From Collinsella aerofaciens (GTDB lineage Bacteria; Actinomycetota; Coriobacteriia; Coriobacteriales; Coriobacteriaceae), in NCBI RefSeq assembly GCF_015561195.1, contig NZ_JADMSU010000006.1:1-64000 (forward strand): DNA of 64,000 nt, in the 5' to 3' direction. Of this stretch, positions 1 through 8,298 are shown in pieces (the stretch's first letter is position 1; the number at the start of each line of letters is the position of its first letter). Under the pieces are notes generated by a model. That model was given only the letters and a program-made list of their open reading frames with translations, had not been told where the DNA came from and ran no database searches. Position numbers and translations under genes: made by a program.

Positions 1-310
1 GATTCGACAAGGGGCGACCATTGTGCAATCGCAAGAAGATGACGGGGCGGAATGTCAATCCTGGTCTAACAGAGCCTTTTCTTTTTATTTACTCCCATTT
101 TTTCTTGCACTCTACCCGAGTTGAAAGACCACAAATCTGTTGTCTGCTCTATTTCGTAATATTGGTGTAATCCCTCATTAACGCCTTTAATTTAATTATG
201 TAAATTACGCATGCGTTTTATATAAAACGAGCAATGACGTCAGCAAAAAGGGTGCGAGAAAAAACGACGCCTTAGACGACTACGATTTGCTTTGGTGTTA
301 CCCTTGGTGT
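1..310. other. no gene recognised
   Basis: AT-rich stretch with no convincing coding region on either strand. The first 40 bases are open in one plus frame and could be the end of a gene that begins outside the window, but nothing in the short translation is recognisable. Confidence 0.4.
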
Positions 311-350
311 CAAAAAGAAAAAGGCCAGAGGCTTAACACCTCTGACCTGT
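311..350 (-). terminator. Rho-independent terminator after tRNA-Val
   Basis: On the minus strand, just downstream of the tRNA, a GGTCAGAGG / CCTCTGGCC stem with a short A/T loop is followed by CTTTTTCTTTTTG. Position, stem and U-tract fit an intrinsic terminator for the tRNA transcript. Confidence 0.8.
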
Positions 351-358
351 ACTTTTGA

Positions 359-433
359 TGGTGGGCGATACAAGATTCGAACTTGTGACCCCATCCGTGT
401 GAAGGATATGCTCTACCCCTGAGCCAATCGCCC
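359..433 (-). tRNA. tRNA-Val (anticodon CAC)
   Basis: The minus strand gives a full cloverleaf: acceptor GGGCGAT pairing with ATCGCCC, D-arm GCTCAGGGGTAGAGC, anticodon stem TATCC/GGATG around loop TTCACAC, T-arm with TTCGAAT, discriminator A and an encoded CCA. Anticodon CAC reads GTG (Val). A terminator follows directly. Genomic islands often target tRNA genes, but no duplicated tRNA 3' end was seen in the accessory region that follows. Confidence 0.95.
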
Positions 434-571
434 GTCGCCTTTCGGCAAAAGAGATACTATCATAGCCGCGCGTGGTTTACCAAGAACTTTTTGCCCTCGA
501 TTTTAAATTCGTGAGTACTAGCCAAGCCAAAGCAACCAAAGCAATCGGTAAACCAGCAGCTTAACCACCAT

Positions 572-1360
572 TTAGCGCTTAATCCACGATGTCTCGGGAC
601 GGCAGATCAGTCGCGCGTTGTTGTAAGCCATGTCGAGTGTGAGGCAGGTGCGCGCGGCGTAGAAACCGTCCTCGCGCTGGATGGTCAGCGCCAGCTCGGG
701 CTTGTCGCCGGTTAGGCACAGCGGCAGCAGCAGCTGGATCCGGCCGCCGTAGAACTGCGGCACGGCAAGCGTGTAGTTGGCGGCGGCGCGGCGGGCGGCC
801 TCGACGACGGCGCCCTCAAAGGCGCGGCGCAACAGCAGCGAGTTGCCCTCCCCCATCAGGCTGGCAGGAATACGCGTAAGGTTCTCCTCATCGCCCAGAA
901 TGTGGTCGATGTTGGAACGGATGGGCAGGCGGTAGTCAAAGACCAGCTCGGAGGGGTCCTCGGCAAAGCGCACGCGGCACGGCAGGTACTCAAACGAGAC
1001 CAGCATGGGGTCGCTCTCCTTAAAGAAGCCCTTCAAAAACCAGCGCTGGCGCGCGTCGGGCTTGGTATTGGGCTCAAACAGGCCGTAGATGGTCTCGTAG
1101 CGGCGCGTGTACAGGCCGGTGTTGAATAGGCAGCGATCGTCGTCGAACACCAACGGCAGGTTGGACGGCGCGGTCTGGTCTACGTCGCGCTCGGTCAGGA
1201 ACACCGCGCGGCTAAACGAGAACGACAGGTAGTTTTTGAGGATGCGGTTACTGGGACCCCAGTCCTCGGGATCGGCGAGGTCGACAAGGCGGTCGTAGCA
1301 GGGCTCGGGGCAAAACGCAAAGTCGTAGACATTGCTGCACAGGGTGCTAGGGAGTTCCAT
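572..1360 (-). CDS. DUF3825 domain protein
   Basis: 262 aa soluble protein. It shows the hallmarks I associate with DUF3825: an N-terminal NYLSFSFSRA segment, the block FNTGLYTRRYETIYGLFE near residues 79-96, a tryptophan-rich WFLKGFF, and a C-terminal AYNNARLICRPETSW. The molecular function of this family is not established. It is found in bacteria and phages, sometimes next to RNA- or stress-related domains. It is monocistronic, reads towards the tRNA-Val, and its GC-rich codon use is like that of the core genes. The ATG at 1360 has only a weak GGA upstream, but no better start follows before the conserved region. Confidence 0.75.
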   Translation of the reverse strand: MELPSTLCSNVYDFAFCPEPCYDRLVDLADPEDWGPSNRILKNYLSFSFSRAVFLTERDVDQTAPSNLPLVFDDDRCLFNTGLYTRRYETIYGLFEPNTKPDARQRWFLKGFFKESDPMLVSFEYLPCRVRFAEDPSELVFDYRLPIRSNIDHILGDEENLTRIPASLMGEGNSLLLRRAFEGAVVEAARRAAANYTLAVPQFYGGRIQLLLPLCLTGDKPELALTIQREDGFYAARTCLTLDMAYNNARLICRPETSWIKR

Positions 1361-1717
1361 GTGGCGTCCAATCCATTTTATAGTTGGCGTGCGGATGCTT
1401 AGATTTTATACGTGCGACTGGTCGCCGGCGCGAACAACGCAATTGCGCCTTAGCTCTTTGACGAGCTCGTCGCGGGAGCGGCTTCCGGATACGAGGTCCT
1501 GGATCCAGGCGTAGTGCGGGAAAAACCGAGATCTGTCGACCAGACCCCGGTTTTACGCTTTCGCGACATGCGTTTTAAATAGCAGATGTCTTGGGGCTGC
1601 TATGGCGGCCATGTAATTTGAAAAATGAAAGTCCGATCAACAAGCAGGGGTGCCGCGGCAAACGCCGAGGCACCCCGTCTCAGAACCTATATTGCTTTCC
1701 CCTAATCCTCTAAGTAC
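1361..1717. other. intergenic region with one GC-rich hairpin
   Basis: No coding region is supported. A hairpin lies at 1647-1676 (GGGGTGCC ... GGCACCCC) immediately downstream of the membrane protein gene on the minus strand. It has no clear U-tract but may end that transcript. It resembles the hairpin at 10590-10630, on the other side of the island. Confidence 0.4.
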
Positions 1718-2500
1718 TTAGAGCAATGCAAGGACAACAGCAACGACAATGCACGTGACACCTATCCCGAGCGGAAGCCGCGCCTTCTTCTCTTTGTCCT
1801 TAACAAGAAAAGCCTCGATTGCAGACGCAAGGACCAGAAATCCGCCGATAATCAGCAGGTCAAGCGCAACGAAACGGACGGTTGTAATATCGGAAGAGAT
1901 CCCTCCGGCATTAACGTTCACGAGCGTAAAGATCGCGGCGAAGATGGCAAAGAGTGCCAGCACATTACCGTAAATACGAGATTCGATATTGGCAACTTCT
2001 TCCTTTTTGTCTTCAACCTTTTTGAGCTCTCCGGCATAGACGTCAGAATAGTCGGCGAGCCCATTAAAGTTAAGCTCATCGGAAAAGGCTCCATGGTAAG
2101 GATGGGCAACCGTGCCTTCGACGTGCTGGAATGCGACCTGCGCGATACCCTTAGACTTATCGAGGGTAATGGTACTGCCGCTTACGTTTGTAACACGATA
2201 GAACAGCCTAGTTCCATGGCCAGGGAAATAGAGCGGTGCATCCAAAGAAAGCCCCTGGCGAATGCGCGAATTGCGCAGAAGTACGCTAGCAGTCAGATTG
2301 TTGGGTAGCGCGACACATTCAACGCAAGAGACAAAAGTCGAGTCTCCGGGGCCAAGCTCGACCTCGAACTGCTTGCTTTCATTAATGTAGAATCCGTCGG
2401 TGCGCAAGTCATACGTAACCTGGCCGATGTTCGAAGCATCGGCGTTGAGCAGCACCTTGTTGTCGATGAGCTCCTGAATCTTAGTATCGCTCAAGTACAT
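1718..2500 (-). CDS. dCTP deaminase/dUTPase-fold membrane protein, probably not an active deaminase
   Basis: 260 aa. Residues 1-130 read like the trimeric dCTP deaminase/dUTPase fold: a YLSDTKIQELI start, VTYDLR near 28-33, NSRIRQGLSLDAPL (the R-S-x-x-R-x-G motif region), and a Dcd-like block ending in SKGIAQVAF. In Dcd enzymes a glutamate sits in the strand before the conserved Asn (LEFYN type). Here the aligned residue in LFYRVTN is Arg, so catalysis is doubtful. A charged coiled coil (155-175) leads to three hydrophobic segments (about 178-196, 209-232 and 242-260). The reading frame is open for 77 more codons upstream, but the ATG at 2500 is preceded by AAGGAAG at good spacing and starts the conserved fold. 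A nucleotide-sensing membrane protein, perhaps in defence, is an inference. Confidence 0.65.
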   Translation of the reverse strand: MYLSDTKIQELIDNKVLLNADASNIGQVTYDLRTDGFYINESKQFEVELGPGDSTFVSCVECVALPNNLTASVLLRNSRIRQGLSLDAPLYFPGHGTRLFYRVTNVSGSTITLDKSKGIAQVAFQHVEGTVAHPYHGAFSDELNFNGLADYSDVYAGELKKVEDKKEEVANIESRIYGNVLALFAIFAAIFTLVNVNAGGISSDITTVRFVALDLLIIGGFLVLASAIEAFLVKDKEKKARLPLGIGVTCIVVAVVLALL

Positions 2501-2554
2501 ATGAACCACTTCCTTAGGACAACGAGTATAGCACTGAGGTATTCCGTTAACCGT

Positions 2555-2572
2555 TGTCCCCAAAAGGGGACA
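2555..2572. repeat. short palindrome TGTCCCC-AAAA-GGGGACA
   Basis: Perfect 7-bp inverted repeat upstream of the dCTP-deaminase-like gene. Its GGGGACA half matches the termini of the inverted-repeat element at 36941-37027, so it may be a minimal member of the same REP-like family or an operator for the neighbouring gene. Confidence 0.5.
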
Positions 2573-2625
2573 TAGGGGAAGAAGGTTGAACATATATTTA
2601 ACGCTCGGGCGCGCGGTTGCGGTTC

Positions 2626-3489
2626 CTATTCCTCGTCCGGAAGTAGAAACCTGGTATACATCTGAAAGACAGCAAGAAGAAATAGGTCTTCCATGGTCTC
2701 GATTCTTTCGTCTTCGAAACCACCTGGGCAACCATAGTCTCTATCGTCGACCTTGCCATTTGAATGTAACGTTGCTACATAGAACGCGAGCGTCGTTGCG
2801 AACCGGCAGGCCTCAATCTCGGTGCTCGTTTTGAAGCAATACGTCTTTTCTAGATCGGATATAGGAGTGGCGGAAGAGTCCTGCGACTCAAAATCCCTGG
2901 AAAGGATGTTAGCTATAGGTCGATCGTACTCGGAAGAATAGCCATCAGAGGGAAGGCAGGAAGCGTCCAAGCACTTTAGAGGACAATCGATTCGCACGGT
3001 TGGCATTTTCTCCCTTGCGTACCTGTCGAGGCTGCGTAGGACGTATTTCCCGTCGTCATAGAAAACCGTTTCATCTTTTGGGAAGCGATCGCAGAGGGCG
3101 TTTTCGGCGGCGGCGATACAACGATTAAACAGATCATTCTCTTTTCGCACTCGCAGGTCAAGATTACAATACTCGAGAATTAGATTCTGTACCTCTGGCA
3201 CGAGACAACAGAAGTTCCGGTACATCTCGCGCGAATAGTAGAAGAGATCGTTGTGCATAGCCGCGACGGCGCAAAGCGGGATTAAGCCTCTGTCAGAGTA
3301 GTACCTCGAGATAAACTCAACCGCCTGTGCCCTATTCCCTTCGGCGTGTCTGCGTTCGTCTCTTTCGTCCTGACGACGTTCGAATTCTTCCATGCGCTTG
3401 CTCTGGCAATACTGTACAACGGCGACTGCAAACGCCAATGCTAAAGAGGCAGCCGCGCATATTAATTCAGCTAATTCGTTCCACTTCAC
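2626..3489 (-). CDS. hypothetical protein with N-terminal membrane anchor
   Basis: 287 aa, not recognised. One hydrophobic segment (about residues 7-25, LAELICAAASLALAFAVAVV) is followed by a highly charged stretch (EEFERRQDERDERRHAEG) that is probably coiled coil. A mostly helical, cysteine-containing soluble domain extends to the C-terminus. The frame is open to a TTG at 3504, but GTG 3489 is preceded by GGGAG six bases upstream and is the better start. The layout (membrane helix, coiled coil, soluble domain) is common for accessory-region proteins. It reads in the same direction as the dCTP-deaminase-like membrane protein, 125 bases before it, and may be co-transcribed with it. Confidence 0.6.
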   Translation of the reverse strand: MKWNELAELICAAASLALAFAVAVVQYCQSKRMEEFERRQDERDERRHAEGNRAQAVEFISRYYSDRGLIPLCAVAAMHNDLFYYSREMYRNFCCLVPEVQNLILEYCNLDLRVRKENDLFNRCIAAAENALCDRFPKDETVFYDDGKYVLRSLDRYAREKMPTVRIDCPLKCLDASCLPSDGYSSEYDRPIANILSRDFESQDSSATPISDLEKTYCFKTSTEIEACRFATTLAFYVATLHSNGKVDDRDYGCPGGFEDERIETMEDLFLLAVFQMYTRFLLPDEE

Positions 3490-3928
3490 AAGAATCTCCC
3501 ACAATACTTAATGGTGTTGCAATTCTATATACCAAGTAATTCTACGCATGGGACATAGACCTCGACCACAGCAGCCGGATATACGCAAAAGAGGAGTTAG
3601 ACCATACTGCTCGCACTAAAAATGAACTCAGCGAATCTAAATCCGCCTTGTGCCCGACCATGATCGCCGTATTGCGAAACTCCGTGTACTGCCGATATTG
3701 TGCTTGGGCACCGGAGCCTACATAGGTCCCGGTGCCCTTATTGCTGCTTGTGGTCTGCCCCACTTTATTGTTAATTCTTTTCTCGCGTATATTAATCCGG
3801 GTCTCGTTGTCATGATTTAGCCCATGGTTGCGTCCGCATGGACCCCGCCTTCGATAATTGGTTGCCTAAAGACAAATAAGCAGATAGCTATTCTTGTGGA
3901 TGTCCCTTTCTTCCAAATGGAAGCTATT
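3490..3928. other. no supported gene
   Basis: A 73-codon minus-strand frame (3542-3763, GTG start) exists, but its product matches nothing I know and ends in an unstructured tail. It may be gene debris. No RNA gene, repeat or terminator was recognised here. Confidence 0.35.
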
Positions 3929-5023
3929 TCAGCAGCGATATGCGGCAGTCAGGAGCACAGTCCCCAGTAGGAAAAGCGCCACAGAGGCGACGACCCAGTT
4001 GTTGTCGCCGGTCTTGGGGAGTGCCGCAGTTGTTGCGTTGGCAGGCTTGGGCTTGACCGTCTTGGCGACCGTGGTCTTGGTTGCTGCCGTTGTTGTCTTG
4101 GTTGTCGTGGCCGCGGGTTTCAGCGCTGGATTTGTCGTGGGCCCTGTGGTGGGCTCTCCAGCAGCGGGGCTTACATCGGCGGGAGACTTGTCCGCGCTAT
4201 CGCCAGGTACATCGCCCCCGTCAGTCTCCCCCGCCGGAGGCGTAGCGCCCTCGGGCTCAATCACTACATGCGGTGCCACTGCACCGGAGGCATCCACCAC
4301 GCCACTAGCACCAAAGACCCCACCAGCAGGCGTCACAAACCGTGCGGACACAAGCGACCCGACCGTGCACGCAACACCGCCGTCGGCACCGGCCGCATCA
4401 AGCCACGAGGCGTCGACGGAAAGCCGGCAGCCGTCCACACCAGCGCTAAGGCCCGCGTCCTGCAGAAACACGCCATAAGCCCGCACGCCCGCTCCGGACC
4501 CGGCGCCCGCGGCAACGACGCGCCCGCCGCCGCGCACGGCCATGTCGCCGGCAATCACGCCGGCGACCGCCTCGTTTGTAATATCGGCCCCGTCTGCCCG
4601 CGCATCGACGGTGCAGCCGTCAACCACGAGCGCCTGCGACACGTGGATCCCGCACTGCGAGCCCGTCGCCGTCAGGGTCCCGGTGCCGCGAAGCGTCAGG
4701 TTGCCCCACACCTCCATGCCGCACAGCGTGATGTCCGCATCGGGCGCATGCGACTCCGTCACGGAGTTCTGCCCGGCAAGCGTCAGCACCAGGTCGCCCT
4801 CGGCGCCGATGGCCTCGCCCGCGTAGCCATTAAGCTCCAGGTGGTCGGCATCGGTCCAGACCCAGCCGGGGCCCGACACGCCCGGCTCGTAGTACGTCGC
4901 GCCCGCGATGATGAGGCTCTCCGCGCCAGCGGCATAAGAAGGCCCGCCCAGCAAAACGCATAGGCAGGCCATGGCAACAATCGGAATGTAATGACGGCTG
5001 GCGTGGGATTCGGCAGCAAACAT
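3929..5023 (-). CDS. LPXTG-anchored surface protein
   Basis: 364 aa. An N-terminal signal peptide (residues about 10-32, hydrophobic IVAMACLCVLLGG followed by an AYAA-like cleavage site) precedes Gly/Ala-rich repeats rich in short hydrophobic strands (LTLAGQNSV, LTLRGTGTLTATG), suggesting a right-handed beta-helix. A Thr/Lys/Pro-rich wall-spanning linker follows, then the sorting signal LPKTGD, a hydrophobic helix and a short tail ending in RC. It should be secreted and linked to peptidoglycan by a class A/E-type sortase encoded elsewhere. The ATG at 5023 has GGAG five bases upstream. An upstream extension of the frame is not a signal peptide and was rejected. Role (adhesin or glycan binding) unknown. 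Confidence 0.8.
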   Translation of the reverse strand: MFAAESHASRHYIPIVAMACLCVLLGGPSYAAGAESLIIAGATYYEPGVSGPGWVWTDADHLELNGYAGEAIGAEGDLVLTLAGQNSVTESHAPDADITLCGMEVWGNLTLRGTGTLTATGSQCGIHVSQALVVDGCTVDARADGADITNEAVAGVIAGDMAVRGGGRVVAAGAGSGAGVRAYGVFLQDAGLSAGVDGCRLSVDASWLDAAGADGGVACTVGSLVSARFVTPAGGVFGASGVVDASGAVAPHVVIEPEGATPPAGETDGGDVPGDSADKSPADVSPAAGEPTTGPTTNPALKPAATTTKTTTAATKTTVAKTVKPKPANATTAALPKTGDNNWVVASVALFLLGTVLLTAAYRC

Positions 5024-5193
5024 ACCTGCTCCGATCTTCGCAGGAGCCAATAGAATGTGCACCAGAAAATGCCCTGGTAGCAGCAATTTATAGTTTAGCG
5101 AGATCAATGCGGGAGCAAAGAGAAATCGTGTGGGCAATGTCCACAATTAGGTGTAAATCGTTTTGCCAGTCGGTGAAAGGAGGGATCAACGGA

Positions 5194-5955
5194 TTAGATA
5201 TCCATCTTATTAAAGTCGATGGAATATCCCATGGACTTGAGTTCTTTCAAGAGGCCGAACTCCCAACTGTCTGTTCCGGTATAAACGACGCCCTGTAGAT
5301 CGGAGGGAATCTCGATACCTTTGTCAACAAGAATTGCAACGTTTTCCCTGCCAAGCCGACCAATAAAGTATCCGGCTTCAAATACAACATTTTGTCTAGC
5401 CCTGGGCTTTTCCGACTGTTCTGCCTGGGCTCTTCCTTCGTCGTCCGCCGTAAAAAGGCATACCGCTCCTGCTGCATCGCCTTCAATTTCCAGCTTTTCG
5501 ATGATTGTCTTGCCCTGATTTGACTGCTCGTTTAGGACAACCGCCGTCAGGCCCTGCCTTTCGATGATTCTCGCGACCCTTTCTCTAAGCTCTCCGTTGT
5601 GACCATGAACGATAAATACCTTCGAATAATCTCCAACATTTGCAGTCGATCCGGTTTCCCCTTCGTCTGAAAACTCATCAAGGTATGTCTCCAGCACAGC
5701 TTTTGCACTGCGCAGGCCGTCCGCACAGGCTTCAACGAAAGCCGAGTCGGGCGTACCGGAGGTGAAGAAAGACAACGAGTAGCTGATTTTGTTAAAGCTT
5801 TTAAATTCGTAGCTGTCTTTTCCAAATCGCCTAATTAAAAGCCTGTCCGCCCTTGTCTTCCATGCTTTAAAGTCAGGCGAACTAGAGCTGATGTATTTCT
5901 TTGAAAGTTCGTCTGCTGTTTCGCACGACTGCTGCAAAATTTCAAAATCAGACAT
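5194..5955 (-). CDS. CAP12/Pycsar-type TIR effector protein
   Basis: 253 aa. An N-terminal helical region (1-105) is followed by a domain like PF10137 (TIR-like domain of CD-NTase-associated protein 12 and Pycsar effectors). It begins KVFIVHGHNGELRERVARII at about 113, continues through IIEKLE and CLFTADDEGR, and reaches RQNVVFEAGYFIGRLGRENV, whose glutamate is in the position of the TIR NADase catalytic residue. In characterised systems such domains destroy NAD+ when a cyclic nucleotide or other trigger binds, halting the infected cell. No CD-NTase or Pycsar cyclase, and no STING or cNMP-binding domain, is visible beside it, so the trigger domain may be the N-terminal helical part. The ATG has an AAGAAGG ribosome-binding site. 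Confidence 0.85.
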   Translation of the reverse strand: MSDFEILQQSCETADELSKKYISSSSPDFKAWKTRADRLLIRRFGKDSYEFKSFNKISYSLSFFTSGTPDSAFVEACADGLRSAKAVLETYLDEFSDEGETGSTANVGDYSKVFIVHGHNGELRERVARIIERQGLTAVVLNEQSNQGKTIIEKLEIEGDAAGAVCLFTADDEGRAQAEQSEKPRARQNVVFEAGYFIGRLGRENVAILVDKGIEIPSDLQGVVYTGTDSWEFGLLKELKSMGYSIDFNKMDI

Positions 5956-5997
5956 TAAGCCTTCTTTCTATAACCAATAACGGAGCTAAGAAGCATC

Positions 5998-6288
5998 TTA
6001 TTCCAATGAGCGGCCAAATCTCTTTACTGTTTCCTCGGTGCCCCTATCGGAGATGGACTTGCCCAGTGCGAACTCAATAGCGTCCAGCAAAGCCATGACG
6101 CGAGCTTTGAAATAGGCATCAAAGTCATCATTAATGAACGCATCCCAGTCAATGAGATTCGATTCGATGACGGAGTTCACAGTGTTCGATGTCAGCTTTC
6201 TTAACGAATTTCGCTGAGTAGACGCTGGGGGCCGCGCCTCCAATTTCTGTGCCCGAATAGGAGTACGAGCACGTCGGTCAAGATGCAT
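5998..6288 (-). CDS. hypothetical protein, possible C-terminal remnant
   Basis: 96 aa, not recognised. Residues 30-90 look like a real helical domain (WDAFINDDFDAYFKARVMALLDAIEFALGK...). The first 30 residues are basic and low-complexity, and the ATG at 6288 has no ribosome-binding site. The same frame stays open to about 6378 without a better start. This suggests the end of a longer gene whose 5' part was lost. It lies 42 bases upstream of the TIR effector and in the same direction, so the missing part may once have been that effector's partner; this is inference. Confidence 0.4.
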   Translation of the reverse strand: MHLDRRARTPIRAQKLEARPPASTQRNSLRKLTSNTVNSVIESNLIDWDAFINDDFDAYFKARVMALLDAIEFALGKSISDRGTEETVKRFGRSLE

Positions 6289-6711
6289 TCGGTGGTCAAC
6301 ATGGCGGGATCTATCTGCGAGCGGAAAACAAGCGGCGCTGCTAATGGTAGCGCCGCTCGCATCATCAAAGAAGAATCGTTATCGATTGTCTCTGGGACTT
6401 TTCGTTCAAAACCAGAGCATGTCGACTACTGCTTATCGAAGTACATCCACCCTACAGGCTGCATTAGATCGTAATAATCGACGGGCGTTTTGAAGCGAAT
6501 CCTGCCCAAATAACCACGCTTTTCAGCAACCAACTGCATCTGTCTGCGTCACGGCAAACTCTTTGAATTGGCGTTGCGGCAAGTTTGTCTTAAGAAAATA
6601 AGGCTGTTAAGACAAACCCATTTTGACGTTTACGTAACGTCGACCATCGATCAAGCCGTATTATTCGGAGTTAGAATTATCGCCCCACGACGCTGAGCCG
6701 GTGACCATCCA
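6289..6711. other. no supported gene; perfect hairpin at 6583-6617
   Basis: No coding region is supported. An 11-bp perfect inverted repeat (GTTTGTCTTAA / TTAAGACAAAC) separated by 13 bases lies at 6583-6617, about 95 bases before the plus-strand gene at 6712. It could be a terminator or operator. GC content is low, as in the rest of the island. Confidence 0.4.
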
Positions 6712-7284
6712 ATGATTTTTGGCATCGATATAGACATCGCCAATCTGATTGTCCAAGCATTCATCGGACTCGTTACCTTGGTGGCCTTGATTGTCGCATT
6801 CTGGCAAGGCAGCCAGAGCAAAAGGAACAGGGAGGACGACATCAAGCGGCATCAGCCATCCCGCATATCGGCATGGTACGAAGGGGATCGAAACCGAACT
6901 GATCAGCCCGAGGACAATCGGTTCGTCTGGCAATTCGTCGTGCTTCGAAACGAAAGCGAGTCCCCCGTCTACGACGTAATCGTCACCTGCGTCGGGATTA
7001 GCGGGGCCGGCCCCTCTTTCAAAGGTGAGGATAACCGCCCCGCTTATCCCAACCGCGTCTGCGTCGGCACGCTTCCTCCTGGAGCATGGTGCATATGGCT
7101 CCCGACGGAAGGGCACGGAATGGGAGTACGCACGGCACCCGAAACGGCTTTCACCGACGCAAGCGGAACTTCATGGGTTCGGCGGGGCAACGGAAGGCTC
7201 GAGGAGATCCCTATGGAGCCAACCTCGTTCTACAGGCTGCCCCTTCCCTTGACCTGGCACGGATGCAAGAAGCTGACCGAGTAA
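6712..7284 (+). CDS. hypothetical protein with N-terminal membrane anchor
   Basis: 190 aa. A single hydrophobic helix (about residues 8-31, ANLIVQAFIGLVTLVALIVAFW) is followed by a basic stop-transfer region (QGSQSKRNREDDIKRH). A cytoplasmic domain of beta character follows (WQFVVLRNESESPVYDVIVTCV and PPGAWCIWLPTEG), reminiscent of immunoglobulin-like folds. No family was recognised. The helix-plus-basic-linker layout is similar to the protein at 2626-3489. It is the only intact plus-strand gene in the first 9.7 kb. The start has a weak GGTGA upstream. Confidence 0.6.
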   Translation: MIFGIDIDIANLIVQAFIGLVTLVALIVAFWQGSQSKRNREDDIKRHQPSRISAWYEGDRNRTDQPEDNRFVWQFVVLRNESESPVYDVIVTCVGISGAGPSFKGEDNRPAYPNRVCVGTLPPGAWCIWLPTEGHGMGVRTAPETAFTDASGTSWVRRGNGRLEEIPMEPTSFYRLPLPLTWHGCKKLTE

Positions 7285-7749
7285 CCCCTTGGCATCGTCG
7301 TTTCAGGCATTGGGTTTTCCGGACTGGGACGCGAACTTCCCCAGATGTTCCGGATAACGGGAAAGTCAGAACTATTCGGGTTTGCGAGGCGGGATCGAGA
7401 GAGCGACTCCGCCCTATTATTTCGATGCGTCCATGAATTGAAGTGAGATCGGCATCATCACCTCGAAGCACTTACATACAGATCCATATGGCAAAGGCAG
7501 CAATTCGCCACCTTGGTTGCAGCAGCGGAGGTTATTACTCAGGATACAAGCGGAAGTAGCCAAATAGGCGCTGGGCGCAACCGAGACGCAGCCAGAGAAG
7601 GGTGACATGAGAGTTGTTTCAGAGGATTGGGGTGATATGGATGAAGTTGACTGGTAAGTGCATCTCCAGGTTCAACGGATGGCTGATCAAGGCCGTCTTT
7701 AGGTTCACGTAGGGATCCGCTTTTGCTGACAAACAAACACGTGATTGAT
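7285..7749. other. no supported gene
   Basis: No convincing gene. A short plus-strand frame ends in the acidic peptide SEDWGDMDEVDW at about 7655, but it has no good start or known relative. A hairpin (GCTTCCAGACGC / GCGTGTCTGGAAGC) lies at 7754-7782, within the 3' end of the helicase remnant, and may act as a terminator. Confidence 0.35.
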
Positions 7750-8298
7750 TTATGGCTTCCAGACGCTTAGCGTGTCTGGAAGCTCATTTATTTTATTGTC
7801 AGCAACCACGAAGCCAGCGCTGAACCTCGCCCTAGTAATTGCAACATAGAGCTTGGAGCGTGTCTGCGGCTTCAGATCCGTCGAGGCATCTTGCAACCAA
7901 GAGGCCATATCGGCAACTGGATAAATCAAAACATGGTCATATGTTCGGCCTTTTGCTTTGCCGAAGTTGCAGATCGATGAAGCGTTCGCGGTCTGAGTGG
8001 CGACGCTACGTCTCAAAATCACTGGATCCAAAAACTCGCAATACCTTTGCGCAAGTGACTCTGGAATGGCCCAAACTCCATTATGGGTTTCATTTGAGGC
8101 GGCGCGCAAAGATGCGGTTGGTGAAAACTCCGGATAAACCATGTTTGCGAATCGCCATTCTTGATTTGCTGCTTTTTCGTTATCTTGTCTATGCAATGCA
8201 ACTGAAACGCATCGGTGTCTCATCTGCAAATACTCGTAGGGCGATAAATGATTATTTAGCCGATCCTTCTTCGAATCCGAAAAGCAAACCGTCCTCAT
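7750..8298 (-). pseudogene. C-terminal remnant of a UvrD/Rep-family helicase
   Basis: 182-codon frame. From about residue 50 it reads as the end of a superfamily 1 helicase: FANMVYPE, a HNGVWAI block, NFGKAKGRTYDHVLIYP (the UvrD_C_2 region), and YVAITRARFS, the conserved motif VI near the C-terminus. Walker A, Walker B and all of domain 1A are absent. The first 47 bases overlap the end of the HEPN gene in another frame, so no room is left for the missing two thirds of the gene. I read this as a truncated, probably dead helicase. Helicases of this type occur in defence islands, for example next to HEPN or OLD-family nucleases. Confidence 0.7.

Noticed and set aside
3542-3763. 73-codon minus-strand frame
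   Set aside because: Some coding-like codon use, but no ribosome-binding site, no relative known to me and no structure; possibly debris.
6661-7116. 151-codon minus-strand frame
   Set aside because: Antisense of the plus-strand membrane protein at 6712-7284, whose hydrophobic helix and stop-transfer sequence are convincing.
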